This document shows, one piece after another, positions 12,081 to 26,300 of a DNA stretch of 64,000 nucleotides. Made by a program: the position numbers and the translations under genes. Source of the stretch: Prinia subflava (taxonomy: Eukaryota > Chordata > Aves > Passeriformes > Cisticolidae). Position 1 is the stretch's first letter, and each line of letters starts with the position of its first letter. The notes under the pieces are model-generated. The model was not told where the DNA came from, made no database searches, and saw only the letters and a list, made by a program, of their open reading frames with translations. The stretch lies in NCBI RefSeq assembly GCF_021018805.1, contig NC_086253.1, positions 12,774,735-12,838,734 on the forward strand, written 5' to 3'.

Positions 12081-14128
12081 TCCTGGTCATGCAGGAGCAC
12101 CAAGGCAGCCCCATCCACATCCCCCTGACACATCCACTCATGCAGGTCCCTTCACACTGCCTGCTCCTACTGCTCAGGTTCAGGACATGCTGCCACCTCC
12201 ACAAAGCTGCTTCTCCTCCCCCAAAGCCAGGCAGCCCTGCCAGAGCTAGGAGCATTTCCTCAGCAGTACCTGAAGCCAGGCTCTTACGTGCACAGTTAGA
12301 CAAAGGTCAGAAGATGTCAGAACAAAGCTCTACAAGAGCCCCTGTTTTACAGCTGTTTTCCCTTAGCACAGCCTCCTGCAGGAACACCCAAGGTTAAAGG
12401 TGAGCTGAGTTTCAGGTGGTTTCCTAAACAGCAGCAGGGCTGTCTCCTGATAGGGATCCATTGAGAGCCAAGGGCAGATACACAGGGGGGATCCTGGAAG
12501 GGCCAGGCTTCTGAGGTCACCTGCCCTACAGGTGTATGGGGCAGGGCAAAAGAGCAGCAGTCACACTTATTGATGCAATCTCCTGAGGGAAGCACCTGCT
12601 AAGTCAGCAGACTAATAAAACCTCTTCAAAGCAGGATTTACATTGGATTTTTTGAGGCTGGTGAGGGCTATTGCTGTACAGGATATTTAATAGTTAACAT
12701 AAAATTTTAAATGTGTCACCTTCTATTTTAATACCAGTTTTCTGAGGAGGCCATTTGAAAAACAGCATCTCTGCAAATTCTAGCCAGCTGAATCCTGAAT
12801 TATTCATTTTTGTCTTCTCTTTTCTGCAGATGATCAAGGCTTTGTATTTGTGGAAATAAAAAAAAAATATAACTAAGGAGTGATTTACCTAAGATACGCA
12901 TGCAATTACCAGAAAAAAGAATCAAAGTTGAAGTACTCAGGCAATTCCCCCAGATCAGCTCCCAAGCATGGCAAACAATCAGTCTGACTTTGAGGATGAG
13001 ATAGAGTTGCATAAGGGAAGTGTATGAATAAATAGGTGCAGCTTTGCCACATTTTCTTAAGCAGAGAGGTGAACAAACATACTCCCAGGTTGTGAGGGCT
13101 GCTATACATTAGAGAGAATGTACAGGGATTTCCCCCACATCCTTTAAAACACAATAGTAAAGAATACTTCATTTTTAGCATTATGAACTGACTTTTTGTG
13201 CTCAAAACGATTGAGCAAAAGAGCTCATTTTTAAAGTTAAAAATTAAACTGAAACAAATAAAAAAACCTAACACTGAAATGATCAGAATTGTGGTTTTAA
13301 TTAAAAACCCTGCACAATTTGCTATTCTTGAAGCAATCTAGCTGAGAACAGTCTTCCTGTTAATAGCTTGCATGCCGTGAACACCATATTCTGGAGGAAT
13401 CTAAAAGTAGTTGAAAGGATCATTATATGCTATTTAACAATAGTTGCTTACTGACTTAACACACTCAGTAGCAAAGGTTAAATTCTAAGGACTGTGATAC
13501 TGGAAACAGGAGAATGTATATTCTAGGGCAGATACAGCAAAATAAATGAGCAAATGAACAAATTCTGAATCAATTTAACCAGTGTAACACATTAATATTA
13601 TTAAAACAAAACTCGTTCTTTCCAGCAAATGCCAAATGTTACCCTAAATTCTCAATTTGCAAAGCCACAGCCTTTGACAGTAGCAATGGGACCTTGCATT
13701 TGGAAGTTTCCATGAAGATTAGTGTCATGAGACGTGGGTCAAACTGGCTTTTGAAGTGGTGAGGTCAAATGATAATGGTTCGATGTCTTACAAATTTGAT
13801 CAGCAGAAAAACTGTTATTCATGTGGACATTTCACTTCACTTTGCCTCAAATTGACATAATGCAGTGAAACAAATGGATAAGGGCTTGTGTCCTTTACCC
13901 TTTGTCCTTCTTCTGTTCCAGATATAAATTAAGGTTCTGCTGAAAGTGCAGGACAATGAAGAAGGAAAGAGCATTAAAGTATAATGTATGAAACATAATT
14001 CCTAAGTAAAAAGTAGAGACATTTTTAGACATGAACAGCAATTTCAACCATGACCCTCAAATGCTCACTGTCTCCTTATAAAAATATAACAGATGCTTAT
14101 ATTGTATTCCTGAAGTGGGTTGATTGTA

Positions 14129-14224
14129 ATTAAGATAAGCACATCTAACCCTCTGATAGGTCAGATGTGCTTATCTTAATCAGCACATCTAACTTATCAG
14201 AGGGTTAGATGTGCTTATCTTAAT
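14129..14224. repeat. Nested palindrome with perfect 30-bp arms
   Basis: The arm at 14129-14158 (starting ATTAAGATAAGCACATCTAA) is perfectly inverted at 14195-14224. The 36-bp spacer itself holds an 18-bp inverted copy of the outer arm (14163-14180) and a 12-bp direct copy (AGCACATCTAAC, 14182-14193). The sequence can fold into alternative hairpins. Such nested copies in both orientations fit replication template switching. Confidence 0.95.
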
Positions 14225-17200
14225 GAGAACCCACATTTCATTTTCTCATCTTTGAGGGGAACTTTAACCATTTCCCTTGATATAGGGACACTGTCATTAC
14301 ATGGAACATCCAATGTATTTGAGGAAGCTGGAAATAGCTTGGCTGGGGGAAACTATGCATAACTTTCTGTGCACACCTGTTATTGAAATCCTTGTGCTGA
14401 GTAATAGGAAAAGTCAAGGAATACTATTACACTGTCAGGAAATAATAAGGACAACCAAAAACCAATCGTGCTGAGTAAATGAATCTTGAGACATGGGGAT
14501 GAAAATCTCTAGTGTAAAATTAAGGAAGAAATAAAATAGAAGTAAAAGAGAACCTCCAGAAATTAGTGTAATATCTCAGAAGTACTACTTCACAGGCACA
14601 AATAAATCAGTTTTTAAAAGGAGGAAAATAAACACACATACAAGTCTTGGCATTGTACTAGTAAGCAACCTGAACTAAGGCTTCAAGGCTTGTAGCACCT
14701 TTATCCCACGTGATATTGAGCTCCTTCTGGATCACAGATCCAAGCAGATTATTTTGGTCAACCCCAGTTAAAAGTGAAATCAGTTTTCCATATAGCAGTT
14801 CTCTAATCATAACTGGATATTCTTCCACATTTCTCAGTTATTGAAAACTTTCGTATTAGGAGGAAAGTCTGAAAATGAGCTGGTTTTGAAAATTAAAAAT
14901 ATAAAATACACAGCAATGGAAATATTTCTTGAATAGGTACTGAATATACAATTGACTTTAACATCAAAAAAAGACACTGCACAGTCTTCTAGAAAGAGAA
15001 ATTATTATGACAGGAAACTTCTGGAGAAATCTGTTGTTTTCCTGCAGTATATTACTAATTCACCATGTAGTCTTTAAGTGCCTCATAACAGTCTAATAGC
15101 ACAACTAGAAATATGAATAAAAATGCATCAACATGTAATAAGAATAGCAAGTTGGGAAATTATTTGGTAATTATTGATGTTTAGTAATTCTTTGTTTTTA
15201 CGCAACACATCACAAACAGTAAACAGAAACTTTTTCTAGATAACATGCAATTTAGGATCCTACTACACCATTGGATTACTGAAGTCTGTCCCTGCAAACT
15301 GACTGCTAATGAAGAGTATTACTTTAATGCAAGAAGCCTATTCTACAGCACCAGAAGTTTTCCAGCCTTTTAAATTATACTTTTCTGCTGGTTTGTTGTT
15401 CCCTGTGTCTGCTTCAACTCATTGCACCCATTTCTATATATATATGTACATTGTAATTTCTGATTTACTGTGTCCCTGTTCACATTTCAACACCTCAAAA
15501 AGGTAGTGGTGAGGCCTGGAAGAGAAGCTACATTCAATCATTCAAAATTTTTTTAAATTTGTCAAACATTGATTTGTGTACTGGCTTTTCAATCTCATCC
15601 ATATATTTTAATGTATGACTCAAGCCCCTCTTTGATTATATTTATCTACAGATGGTTGAAGGGCAAAAATCTAGTCATTCAAATTAGTTAATTGGTGACA
15701 TTTGGAAAACTAACTACTGGTTGATTTTTTTTTAGTAACTCCAAACGTACCAGATTTGTTTCCCAAATGTTTGGGATAATTTTGTAGAAGTACACCAAGG
15801 ATCAAAAACAGTGACTGCTGTTTCTCAGTTAGTAATCAGGTTAGTATTTAAATACACAAACAGGATTATGCATTCATCCTGTGAAGGTATCTCAAACATT
15901 TTTTTTCCTGGTTTAGGTTTATAAAATAAGCTGAGAAGAAGACATTGCCTTTATGTGAAGAAAGTGATGACTCACAACTGAATTTTGAGAATAAGGTTGA
16001 CTGAAATAGGAAAAAGTTAAAGCTTGGGGAAGAGGAGATGTTCTAGTTTGATCTTGTGAAAAAGCTTTAAAAATCAAAGTCTGAGTAACACTGCTTTCAT
16101 CTTTAGGTGCAAATTCTAAGCTTTTTTTCTTTTTTATTTCTCTTCTTTTTAAATGAAGAAAAAAAATCCCAAAAACCCCTTCAAGCTGGAAATACAATTT
16201 ATCTTCATTAAAACTAAACTGGATAATTTTGTAATCACACAACTGGATATTTTTATGACATATAATGGTAAATTCCCCGAAGTTACAGCAAACTTCACAT
16301 GGATGCACACTAAATTACTCAAAAAGCTTTAATATGCATGTGGACAATTAGAGAATGTAGTTTGCCTTTTAATTTAGATTTACTGAGGACCTTTTTAAAA
16401 GTTTTCATCGGGTGATCTGTCAGGTAGCATTAGCAGAACAAGTAGGGAGTGTCCTGAGTTGTATGAATTCAAATCTGACAGCTAAGCAGAGCTCAGGGTA
16501 ATCCCCAGTTTTCTGCAGGAAGCAGAAACTGCAATTTTGGAAAAATGTGATTATTCTCTAAATGTCTCTGGATAATTAAAAAAAAAACCCAAACCAAAAG
16601 AAGTACACCCCCCTCCAAAAAAAACCCACAACCCGAACCAAATAAAAGTATTCTGATTAAATGTGTAAATTAAAACATATTAAATTAATCTCAAATTAGA
16701 TTTGAGATCTTTTTCTCTGTCCCTGCTCAGCTGCCATGGAGGCAGGTGGTGGAACCAGAAATGCCTGGCCAGCTGGGCTGGAAGGGAGGTTCAATGCTAC
16801 TAAAACTCATCTTCTGGAAGAAAAAGCTGTTAAACCACACAGAAACTTCCATTTGCTGGATGAGTTGGGGCTGCCCTAAGGGCTAGATCAGGTTTTCAAA
16901 ACCCCAAGGAAACTGTCTAGTTCTTTCTATCATTTGGTAAATGTTCCAATGACCTCAGTGGAAAAGGAATTATGTCTCTACCTCCTTTTGGAAATCTCAC
17001 CTGAGAGTGTCTAAGCTGGAAAACACTCATGAAGAGAAACTCTTAAAGCAGTGTAACTGCAGTTAATGTTAGTAAATGTACAGAGTTTGGAAAGATCACA
17101 GGCTTTATAATCATGTTGAATTTTGAAGGTGATCCAAGTAATCAAAACTAAGAGAGATTTGTCCCTTTGTTAGAAGAAATTTTAAATTAGGTGTCAAACT

Positions 17201-18571
17201 TAGATCATAGGTCAGATTTTATAAGGTTTTCAAGTTCTCCCATAAAGTACCTCATACAGATAATTTAAAACAGTACTACATAGTAAAAACTGTTCTACTT
17301 GTCAAATGAAAAAGAAATGTATAAAGTTTTAGAGTATGATCATTTTACTATATCTGCAAATAGTTAGGCATGTGGTATCACAGACTCAAATAATTTTCAG
17401 CTGGAAGAAGGCACACACAGCAGCAGCTCTCATTACTCAAATCTCTTCCTTGGTGATGATTTGAAGACCATTCCAGAATTTCCCTCCTGGGTGTGAGGTG
17501 CAAGTATCCCAGAGGGTTTGCTCTCCCTGCACCTTTCCTCTGCCCATGTTATTTTCCTCTGTGTGTGTAAAAACCCCAAACCTAGAACTTCTTTATTTTG
17601 ATCTGTAGTGGTGAGCTTCACTCTTAAACTCTTATCAGTGGAGCAGGATGCCTCTTCCAAGAGTTTGGATATGGCCAGTCAGGCAAGGATCAGCTATATT
17701 TCAACTCCTGAGATAAAGCACCAGCTTCAGTGTGAGCTCCAGAGAGTGTAGACAATCCTTGGGAGAGGTTCATGAGCAGGAAAAGAACCTCAGCTTGTTT
17801 TCTAATTAGAAGCTGCATGAAGTCTTTTGCAATACAATGATGCATCACTAATGTTGAAGTGTTCTTAGGAATAAGAGCAGGAGAATGTTGTTCTGTGTTG
17901 AACTTCTAATTTTCTTTTGCAATTTTTCTTTTTGAAAATAAATTTATCTTGTTAAAGTACAACCCCAATTCTCAGGCAGCTTTTGATGGAAGTGTCCTCC
18001 ATGTGACTAATGCAGCCAAGCAATCCACTAAAAACAAAGCTTATGGGAGCTTGGGGAAGCAGGGACAGGAACAGATTAATCCATGCAGCAATTAAGCTGC
18101 AGCAAGAAAGAACCAGCAAAAAAAGATAAAAGCCTGACAGAAGTTGAAAAAAAAGAGCCATGAAGCCAAGCTTGTGGAGGGAAGTGCAGAGAGCATCTAT
18201 TATCCCATGAGACTAATATGGATTCTCAAAGCATAGGGTAAACCAGATGATGGGGATCTAAAGGCTGAAGAAAAAGGCAGAGACAATCACCATCACTGAC
18301 TGTGAACCCAGACAAAATCATCAGACTGGATAGTTTAAACATTCCTGTGGGGAACTTGCCATACAGAGTTGTCCATGGTTGCAATATTTTTCTACTGCAG
18401 AACAACCTTTTTCCAACACATTCCAGCATGGAGACGTGGATATCACAACTGATCTGTATCACAGACATGGTGGGAATGTCATCCACTTCAGTAGCACGAC
18501 ATTTACTATTACCTGAAATTTCTTTTCACATGTCATACGTCCCTCTATACCAGCAATATCCCAGCATATCA

Positions 18572-18769
<198 letters not shown>

Positions 18770-21700
18770 TCAGCAGAGATGAACAAGCCTCGTGACGCAC
18801 ACCTCCTTGACCAGCACTGAAACAAATTTGTCAAAATCATATTTTAGAGAAGGGACACTTCTTTCTTTCACACCATCACATCTCCTGTTTTGCATTCTTT
18901 TCAGGGGTGACAAGCAGGTAACAGAGCAGCCAATCCACACAACTGCTTCCAGAGTATCATGTGATGAGCTGTTTATTAAAAATAAGAAATACTGTTTCTA
19001 CTAAAATGCTTGAAATTCTGAAAATTCAGAGATACTTCAAAATACTTCTAAATCTTAACAGTTGGAAAGATGTCTCCAAAGAGAGCAACTCCTATTTTTT
19101 ATAATTATTACCCACTTTATTTCAGCAATAAAATGACAAAACTTTTGCTTTCCTATAAGTATACTTGTCATTGATGCTTGTTTAATGCACTCCCTTACCA
19201 GATAGTGCCAGCACTTCTGGCGAGGTCTATTTCTCCCTTCAGCCAAGGGCTCTGACCTCCATAATAACAATTGCAGTTGAATACCACATTTGTGACTCAT
19301 GTTTCCTTCCACTTAGGCAGTGGACTATTCTGTACAGCACTGGCATATTGCTGGCCTGACAGTAACCCCCAGGGAGTAGCTGTTTAGTAGCTGAAAGTCT
19401 CAGTTTATGATCTTTGGCTTCCTTCCTTCCCACTGAATATTTCAATAGAAATATTTCTATTTTTAGAGAATAAAACCTGTATTTTATTTGCTGATCGGCT
19501 ACATAATTCAGTTAATATTACATATTAGACATATATCTACTTGCAGAATTATTTCATTACAGTTTGAAGAACTGTACAACTGTACAACTAGTAACATCAG
19601 TATTCTGCTGCTACCAGTTTCTGTCTCTGGGTCCTCAAGCGTGCTGGTATTACCTGTCTCACTATTCAGCTTTGTAGGCAAGACCCCTATACACTGTGTA
19701 AGACTATGTAAGTCCTTCCTCTGTTTTAAGCATTTTAACAAGAGAGTGGAAACAACCAAAACCATATTTATAAATACATTTACTTTCAAAAACCTCTACA
19801 GCAATACTGATGTCCAAAGGATTTACAAATTAATATACAAAATAATAACCACTACAGATTTATCCATCCACTGAGTCTTCTCTTTGCACATCTTTCCTTG
19901 GTCTATGTGCTAATCTTTTGCACAATCTTTACACTTGGACATTTGTGAATACATCTCTAAGTGAATTATAGGGATGCATCCTCATGCAGCCCCTTGTGCT
20001 CAATGCCCTGAGCTAAATACATGCACCAGAAGCTCCTGTGAGCAGTGTGAGAGAGGGACTTACAAACATGCAGCATCACGTGCAGATGACACGTGTTGTC
20101 AGACATCCTTCCAGATGCAGAAGCCATGAATATGTGCATGAAAGAAAGGCAATGTGGTGCAGCAAACAGCTACTCTCCATCGTGAGCTAGTGTGACTTTT
20201 CATGAGAATATATCCAAAGTGGTAGCAAAGCCTTCAGCTTTCTGTGCCAAAGAGTGTCAGTATAAATTACACCAAAAAAGTGGAGAATAAATAAATTTAT
20301 TTTCTCCTATTTATACATAGGAAACTGAGATATGGAAAGTTTAAGCCATCCAAACTGAAGCTTTGTATCTTTGCACAAGACTTATGTAGTATCAGAATTC
20401 TGTGAATAAAAAAAGTAACCTCTCCCAGCAGCAGTTTGAACAGGTAGAATAAGTGTCTGAACCCCCATAACTTAACAAAATTCAAGCAACATGGGGTCTA
20501 GCAATGCTTGATGGCTTCCAGTGGCCATTCTGTCATACCCTTAGTATTTGGGTTCAAGTGGCAGCAGTCACATCTGTTCTGTCAGCATTTGGTTTGGGTC
20601 TTAAATACCACATGAGGCAGCAGTTTGCCAGGACAGTTGTCCCTTGGAGAGAGGAACTGAAGGACAGGAAATAGAGAAATTGTGTAAGATGACTTGTTTA
20701 TGATCATTTATTCTGTCATGCCTTTGCTGTAGGACAAGCTACAGAGGTGTTGCTGTTCTTGTCAGTATAATAAAATATGCTGTTGGAAACAGCATTTGGA
20801 AGAGCAGCATTTCGAAAAATACATATGCACAAGAGAGAAAAAAGCCAGAAGGGGGAAAAAAGTACAAAAGGACAGAAACCTATCAGAAATCATAAGAGTA
20901 ATGGAAATAAAAATGCATTGGCAATATCTTGGAACGGGTTCCTTGAAATTCCAGTTTAATTTGTAAGAACATATCAATTATCACTAACTAGGAGAAATTC
21001 TGTGGAGGAATGGGAAGGGTGGAACAGACAGGCCTCCCAGCTTTCTCATGATCTAGAGAAGTATATCCACAGCATCACAAAACACAGAAAGTCAGCTTCT
21101 GTAGAGGGATGACTTAAAAGAGTCAAAAGGATGAATGAAGGAACCTGGTACCTGGAAAGTGGTACATGAGTCTGGGAGCACAAGCAAGGGAATGAAGCCA
21201 GGTCACTGCTGGCTATTGCTGTATGCCTGGAAGAGCACAGACTTGACCTTATGAGGATGAAAAGGAGGTCATGTGAATGTCTTCCAAGGGTCACACACTG
21301 CGAAGAACACACTCTGTAACTGAGTGAACTGAAAAAGAAATTGGGAGAGCTGAAGGAAAACTGCAAAGCCTTAAAGTCACAGTCAGTGAAGGCACCTGAG
21401 ATCAGCTGAACCTATAGTCACAGGGTTCCATCCTCAGTCATTTCAAGGTGTCAGAGATGTGCTCAAGGACTCCCTTTCTCCTGGAACTGACTGTTCTTTG
21501 AGGTACTAATCTGAGTGGCTGGCTGAAGGAAGCAGTATTATGCTTTAACTTACTAAGTTGGATCTGAGCAGAGATCACAATATCGTGGCATCTTGCTAAC
21601 CACTTCTCAGGGTCAGTCTCTGAGACTAGGCCAGATGGGTCTGTACTAGCCTGTGTTCCAACATGGAAGCTTGGAAACCACTGTCAAAAGCAATCCAACC

Positions 21701-23350
21701 AAAGCACTGTATTTTTGGGATAGTCTTCAAACTCTTTGTCATGAGTTTTGCAACTTTAACACGTATTTGAATGTGGGCGAAATAATTTACCAAAAAGCTA
21801 CCTGCTGATCTTTCTCTTGGAGGATGAACCTGCCATTGTTCTTTCACCTGGAAGGCTGTCCATACAATTTTAAATGAAACAGCTTTATTTTAGCTCTGAT
21901 CATAAAACAAAAAAATTACATTAGGACTTCCCATAGGAGTTTCTCAACAAGGTAGCTCCCAAACATGAATTTAAATAGGTAGGGCATTGACCATATAATT
22001 ACAGTAATTAATTTCTAATACTTTGTTCTTTTCAGCATTGCAGTGAACATAATAGAAAAACTCTTAATATACTGCAGTGCTAATAAAGAATGATTGTTCT
22101 ACCTGTTAGGATTCTACATCTATTGGGAACCACAAATGTCTCACTGCAGGACTTGTATATCAATAAGCTGTTTAATAAAACTAGATTAAACTGACATGAC
22201 ACAATTAGATATACATAAATAATTCTGTTTCTATGTTCTTTATTAATTTATCTCTATAATTAGTCCAATTACGCATAGAATTAATGTCATGTACTGGTAA
22301 AAATCCACACACTCAATCCAGTACTCTTTTATGCATTAAATCGGAATGTTAGAACAGAAAAAATATTCTTGATATCCATGCTATACATTTTCAAATCTAT
22401 ATTTAAATTTACACAAGTATCATCATGTTTTCTCAGGAAAAATTAGGTGCACATATTTACTGTTTTGTTCAGTGAGCAGTTATGAATAAATATTGCTTAG
22501 AAGAAGTCACATAAGTCAGTGCAAAAACCTGAACACAGAAAATATGAGAAAGGAAGGAAAATGCTGAACTCCTCATTCTGTTCTTATCCAGTACCTAACT
22601 GGGAATTTATGTTATGGCTATATATATGTGATTTATGAAATGAGACTGTTACAAGGAGAAATGCCTAATACAAATCAGGGAGATATATTACAGGAGTAAA
22701 TCATCTCTAAAGGTGACAGAAATTTTGTGCCCTAAGAACCACTAAAGAGAAAGGAGCTCTCCCTGAGCTAGCAGCTCATCTTTCAACACCCACCCAAGCC
22801 AAACCCTGGTGTGTTCAGGCAGCAATCCCACGACAGCCAAAGGTTTCCAGTCCCACCAGAAGGACCACCCAGCCTAGTGACCTCCTGCAGATCTCCAAAT
22901 TCTGCCCGTCCAGGGGGGAGTCTGGGAATCCCAAAAAGCTGATTAGGGCAAGAGCTCCCAGACATTCTAAATCCATGGTCTGAGACATGGAGTCTTCAAA
23001 GGGAGGTGTTTTGAGAAAACAGACAACGGGCTTGCAACAATGTTCTGGTTTTGGGGGAAAAAAAACCTGTACAGCCTTACACATAATCAAGCAAAATGTC
23101 TTTAGTCTGCAAGGCAAGGCATGTAGGGAAGGCTGATATATCCTGATAGGGTTGGGGGACAAAGTGCTGTCTTAACAAAAGGTTTTGCTGTTTGCAATTC
23201 AAGGGTCCCCTACAGAGCCACTGTGGGAGAGAAGAAGTGGAAGTGAGACAAAAGTCCTTGAAGATAACTGCAGGAAAAACCACCCAATGTTCTTCAGTGA
23301 GAGAACAAAAGACTGTTAGTTGCTACCCAGACTTTAGTTATTAAAAAACC

Positions 23351-23370
23351 CAAACAAACAAACAAACAAA
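23351..23370 (+). repeat. (CAAA)5 microsatellite
   Basis: Five perfect CAAA units, flanked by ACCC and CCCAAAC. Confidence 0.9.
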
Positions 23371-26300
23371 CCCAAACATAACCAATGAACAAAATCTCAA
23401 AAAATGTGCAACAAAACACATGGGAAAATACATTTCATGAATACTAATAGGGAGAGATGCAATGCAGCTACCATTTTTTTTCCATTTCTGTAGTCTACAG
23501 ATAGAATGAGAATTTTGCAAAACAGATAGCTCAATCTTTATAGAGGTGTTCTGTCATATGTTAGATTATTTTAACTTGCACTTTGTATTTGATTGAATAA
23601 TACCCCACCAAATATGACATTACAGTCAGATATGACAGCTGTATTCCCAGCTAATCCTGCTGAGAGAACTGGGAACAGAAGGTGTGACAAGGGTGTACTG
23701 AGTCACAGCTTCATGCTACAGACTTTTCTAGCTGTCTGCAGCTCTTCTCCACAGGATAATTAAGTAAAACAAGCACTTTGTTCGTAGAAAATGGTATAGT
23801 TCATTAACCACATTAATTTGTACCATTTGAATCTTTTCTGCCTTAGATTAAAGGCCTCTTGAGTAAAAAAAACTTTTACAGCAGTCAGTCTATGGCAAAC
23901 AAAAACTGCAAACTATAAGACCAATCTAAAACACACAAATAATACAAAACCTTGTAAACTCTGATATTATAATAAATAGTATTTATAGTTATTAAAGGAC
24001 TAGTTTTTAATGCAGTACTGTATGAAAGACTTTTGGCATGGATTAATTTGCCCTCGGTTTAGCACCTATATAAAACCTGTTATTCCAACAGCATTTGGAA
24101 AGCCAGTTCTGGAGGTATTCTGAACTTTCTTGGTGCAAGGCAACCCATAGCACTCAGGGTAATCAAAATAAACAAACTAAGCAATGGTGCAGAAGAAAAA
24201 CATTGATTCACTCTGTTCTAACCTCAGTAGTTAAATGATATTTCTTGATGCTCAGGTAATTTACACTAAAATGATTGACATACAACAACAAGGCTAACAA
24301 CAACAATAACAAATCACACAAAATTCTTTCTAGGTCAATTTAGGTAACTACTTCTACAGCAGATATTCCATGCAAAAAAGGACACAATTCCTTTATCTGA
24401 ACCATCTGGTAATTTCTTGCTCAGTGAAATTCTCCCCCTCTTGAATATTAATTAGTGTATTTTCCTATCATTTTTACTTCTATATGTCAGTGCACTCAAG
24501 AAGAATTTTATGAGCAATCCTTTACTGACTGAATAATTTTTCCACTGGAAACTTCTTCAACAAAATACTTATCATATAACTGATAAATCCAAATAAGTTT
24601 CATATTTTTAAGATATTTTTCCTTAGATGAGTTATAAAAATTCCCTTTGAAATACAACTGTTGGCTGTAAATGTGAGGAATATATTTAATTTTGAATTTA
24701 TTTTAATCTATTAATTTTTTTTTGCCTTTTTTTGTTGTAAGACAAACCAACAGTGTGTAGGCCATTCTGAAAAATTCTGAACAAAATGAGCACACAGGTT
24801 TTGTGGGTTTTGGTAACAATATTGGTTTATCGGGATATTTGGTGAGTTTTAAATTTTATGTTATGATTGTTGTTTGATTTTTTTTTTTAAATCTTGGCTT
24901 TTGTTTGTAAAAACTGAACATCAAATTTCTCCTCTGGTTCTTGACAACATTTCTTTTTGCCTCACAGTTATAATGCTGCATAGCTACCAAAGAATAAAAT
25001 GCAATCTAAAAAAAATCCACTGAACTTATAACTATATAAATAGTTAATAGTCTTTTAAACATTTCTGCCATATGTTCAGATATACTTTATAACATCACAA
25101 CCCTAATTATAACCTAGCTTTCTGTTCTGTTTGAATCTGTAGATTTTTTTTTTTCACTGAGCTATGACTCTATATAATAGAATTAAATTTATAATTATTT
25201 TCAGTAATAACGAAGATTAGGCACTTCTGTTCACATTAAATTGTTAAAACCAATTATCTCAGTGATGAGAACAATGATGAGAGAGTTTTTACTTTAATAA
25301 AAGCACAGTCCCTAGTATGATCACCACCATACAGATGGAAGAATCGTGGAAATAGCCAAATTAACAACTCACAACTGTGTTCAGTCCTAGGTAAGAGGAA
25401 TATCCATAAAGTCACAGCACTGTATGAGGATTGAACAGAAGAAAAACCCAATCTCTATCTATTCTAGGCTTGTTACTTCTACAATAATCTTCTGAAGGAA
25501 ATATAAAGTCACCAGGCCTGATTTCTCGTCAGGAATTCAAGTGGACAGACCATTAGCACAAAATGCTGCTGGTTGTGAACCTGCAAGCTAAAGCAAACTT
25601 GAAAAGTCAGTATATTTTAACAAGCAAATTATTCATGCTAGCAGTGTGCAATTATGTGGTTGTAGATCTGCATTCATCCTGAAGGACCCCAAGAGTAAAA
25701 ATAGTGGGCCAAATTTTCAGAGAAGCTGGGAATGAAGAGTTCTCCCTGTCCTTCTCCTGTTTAAGACAGGTAACAGACCTTGGCTTCACTGTTCATGATT
25801 TCTGGAAACTGTTGAAGTTTTTAGGGCACATGACCATCAATGCCTGTAGATAAAGAAATTGGTTGCTGCTACAGGATGGTGGACAAGGTATGAGGAGCAG
25901 TAGTTGTAGAACTAATGAATGTAACTAATGACAATAGCAACAAAAAAATGTCCTTACTGTGTCCAATAACCAAAACAAATATAACAAATAGCAGTATCTG
26001 CTTGCTAATACACAGAAAGGAAAAGGAAGAGAGACTCAGAAGATGCACTTTGACTAGAAGTAGCAGTTAAAGACAGTAACAGTCTTGCTGTGATGGACAA
26101 TATAAGCCTTCTTTTGGATGAAACTCAGAAAGAGGTAATCAAAGCCATAACTCAGTGTTTCTAATAAAAGTGAAGTTTCTGGAATAGGACAAATAACATC
26201 TGCTTACATTTAAAAGAAACAACTGCTTTGACTGTTGGCTTGGTTAAAATGACACTGACCACCCTTGTTCATGCAGTTCTCCTGACCATTGTTTTTTTCT

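Noticed and set aside
11963..12397. 144-codon ORF with a poly-Ala/Thr run
   Set aside because: It is generated by the CAG repeat, and all forward frames are similarly open. No domain is seen.
21600..21665. CR1-like or other LINE tail around AGGCCAGATGGGTCTGTACT
   Set aside because: There is only one short resemblance to a common tail phrase, with no ordered blocks around it.
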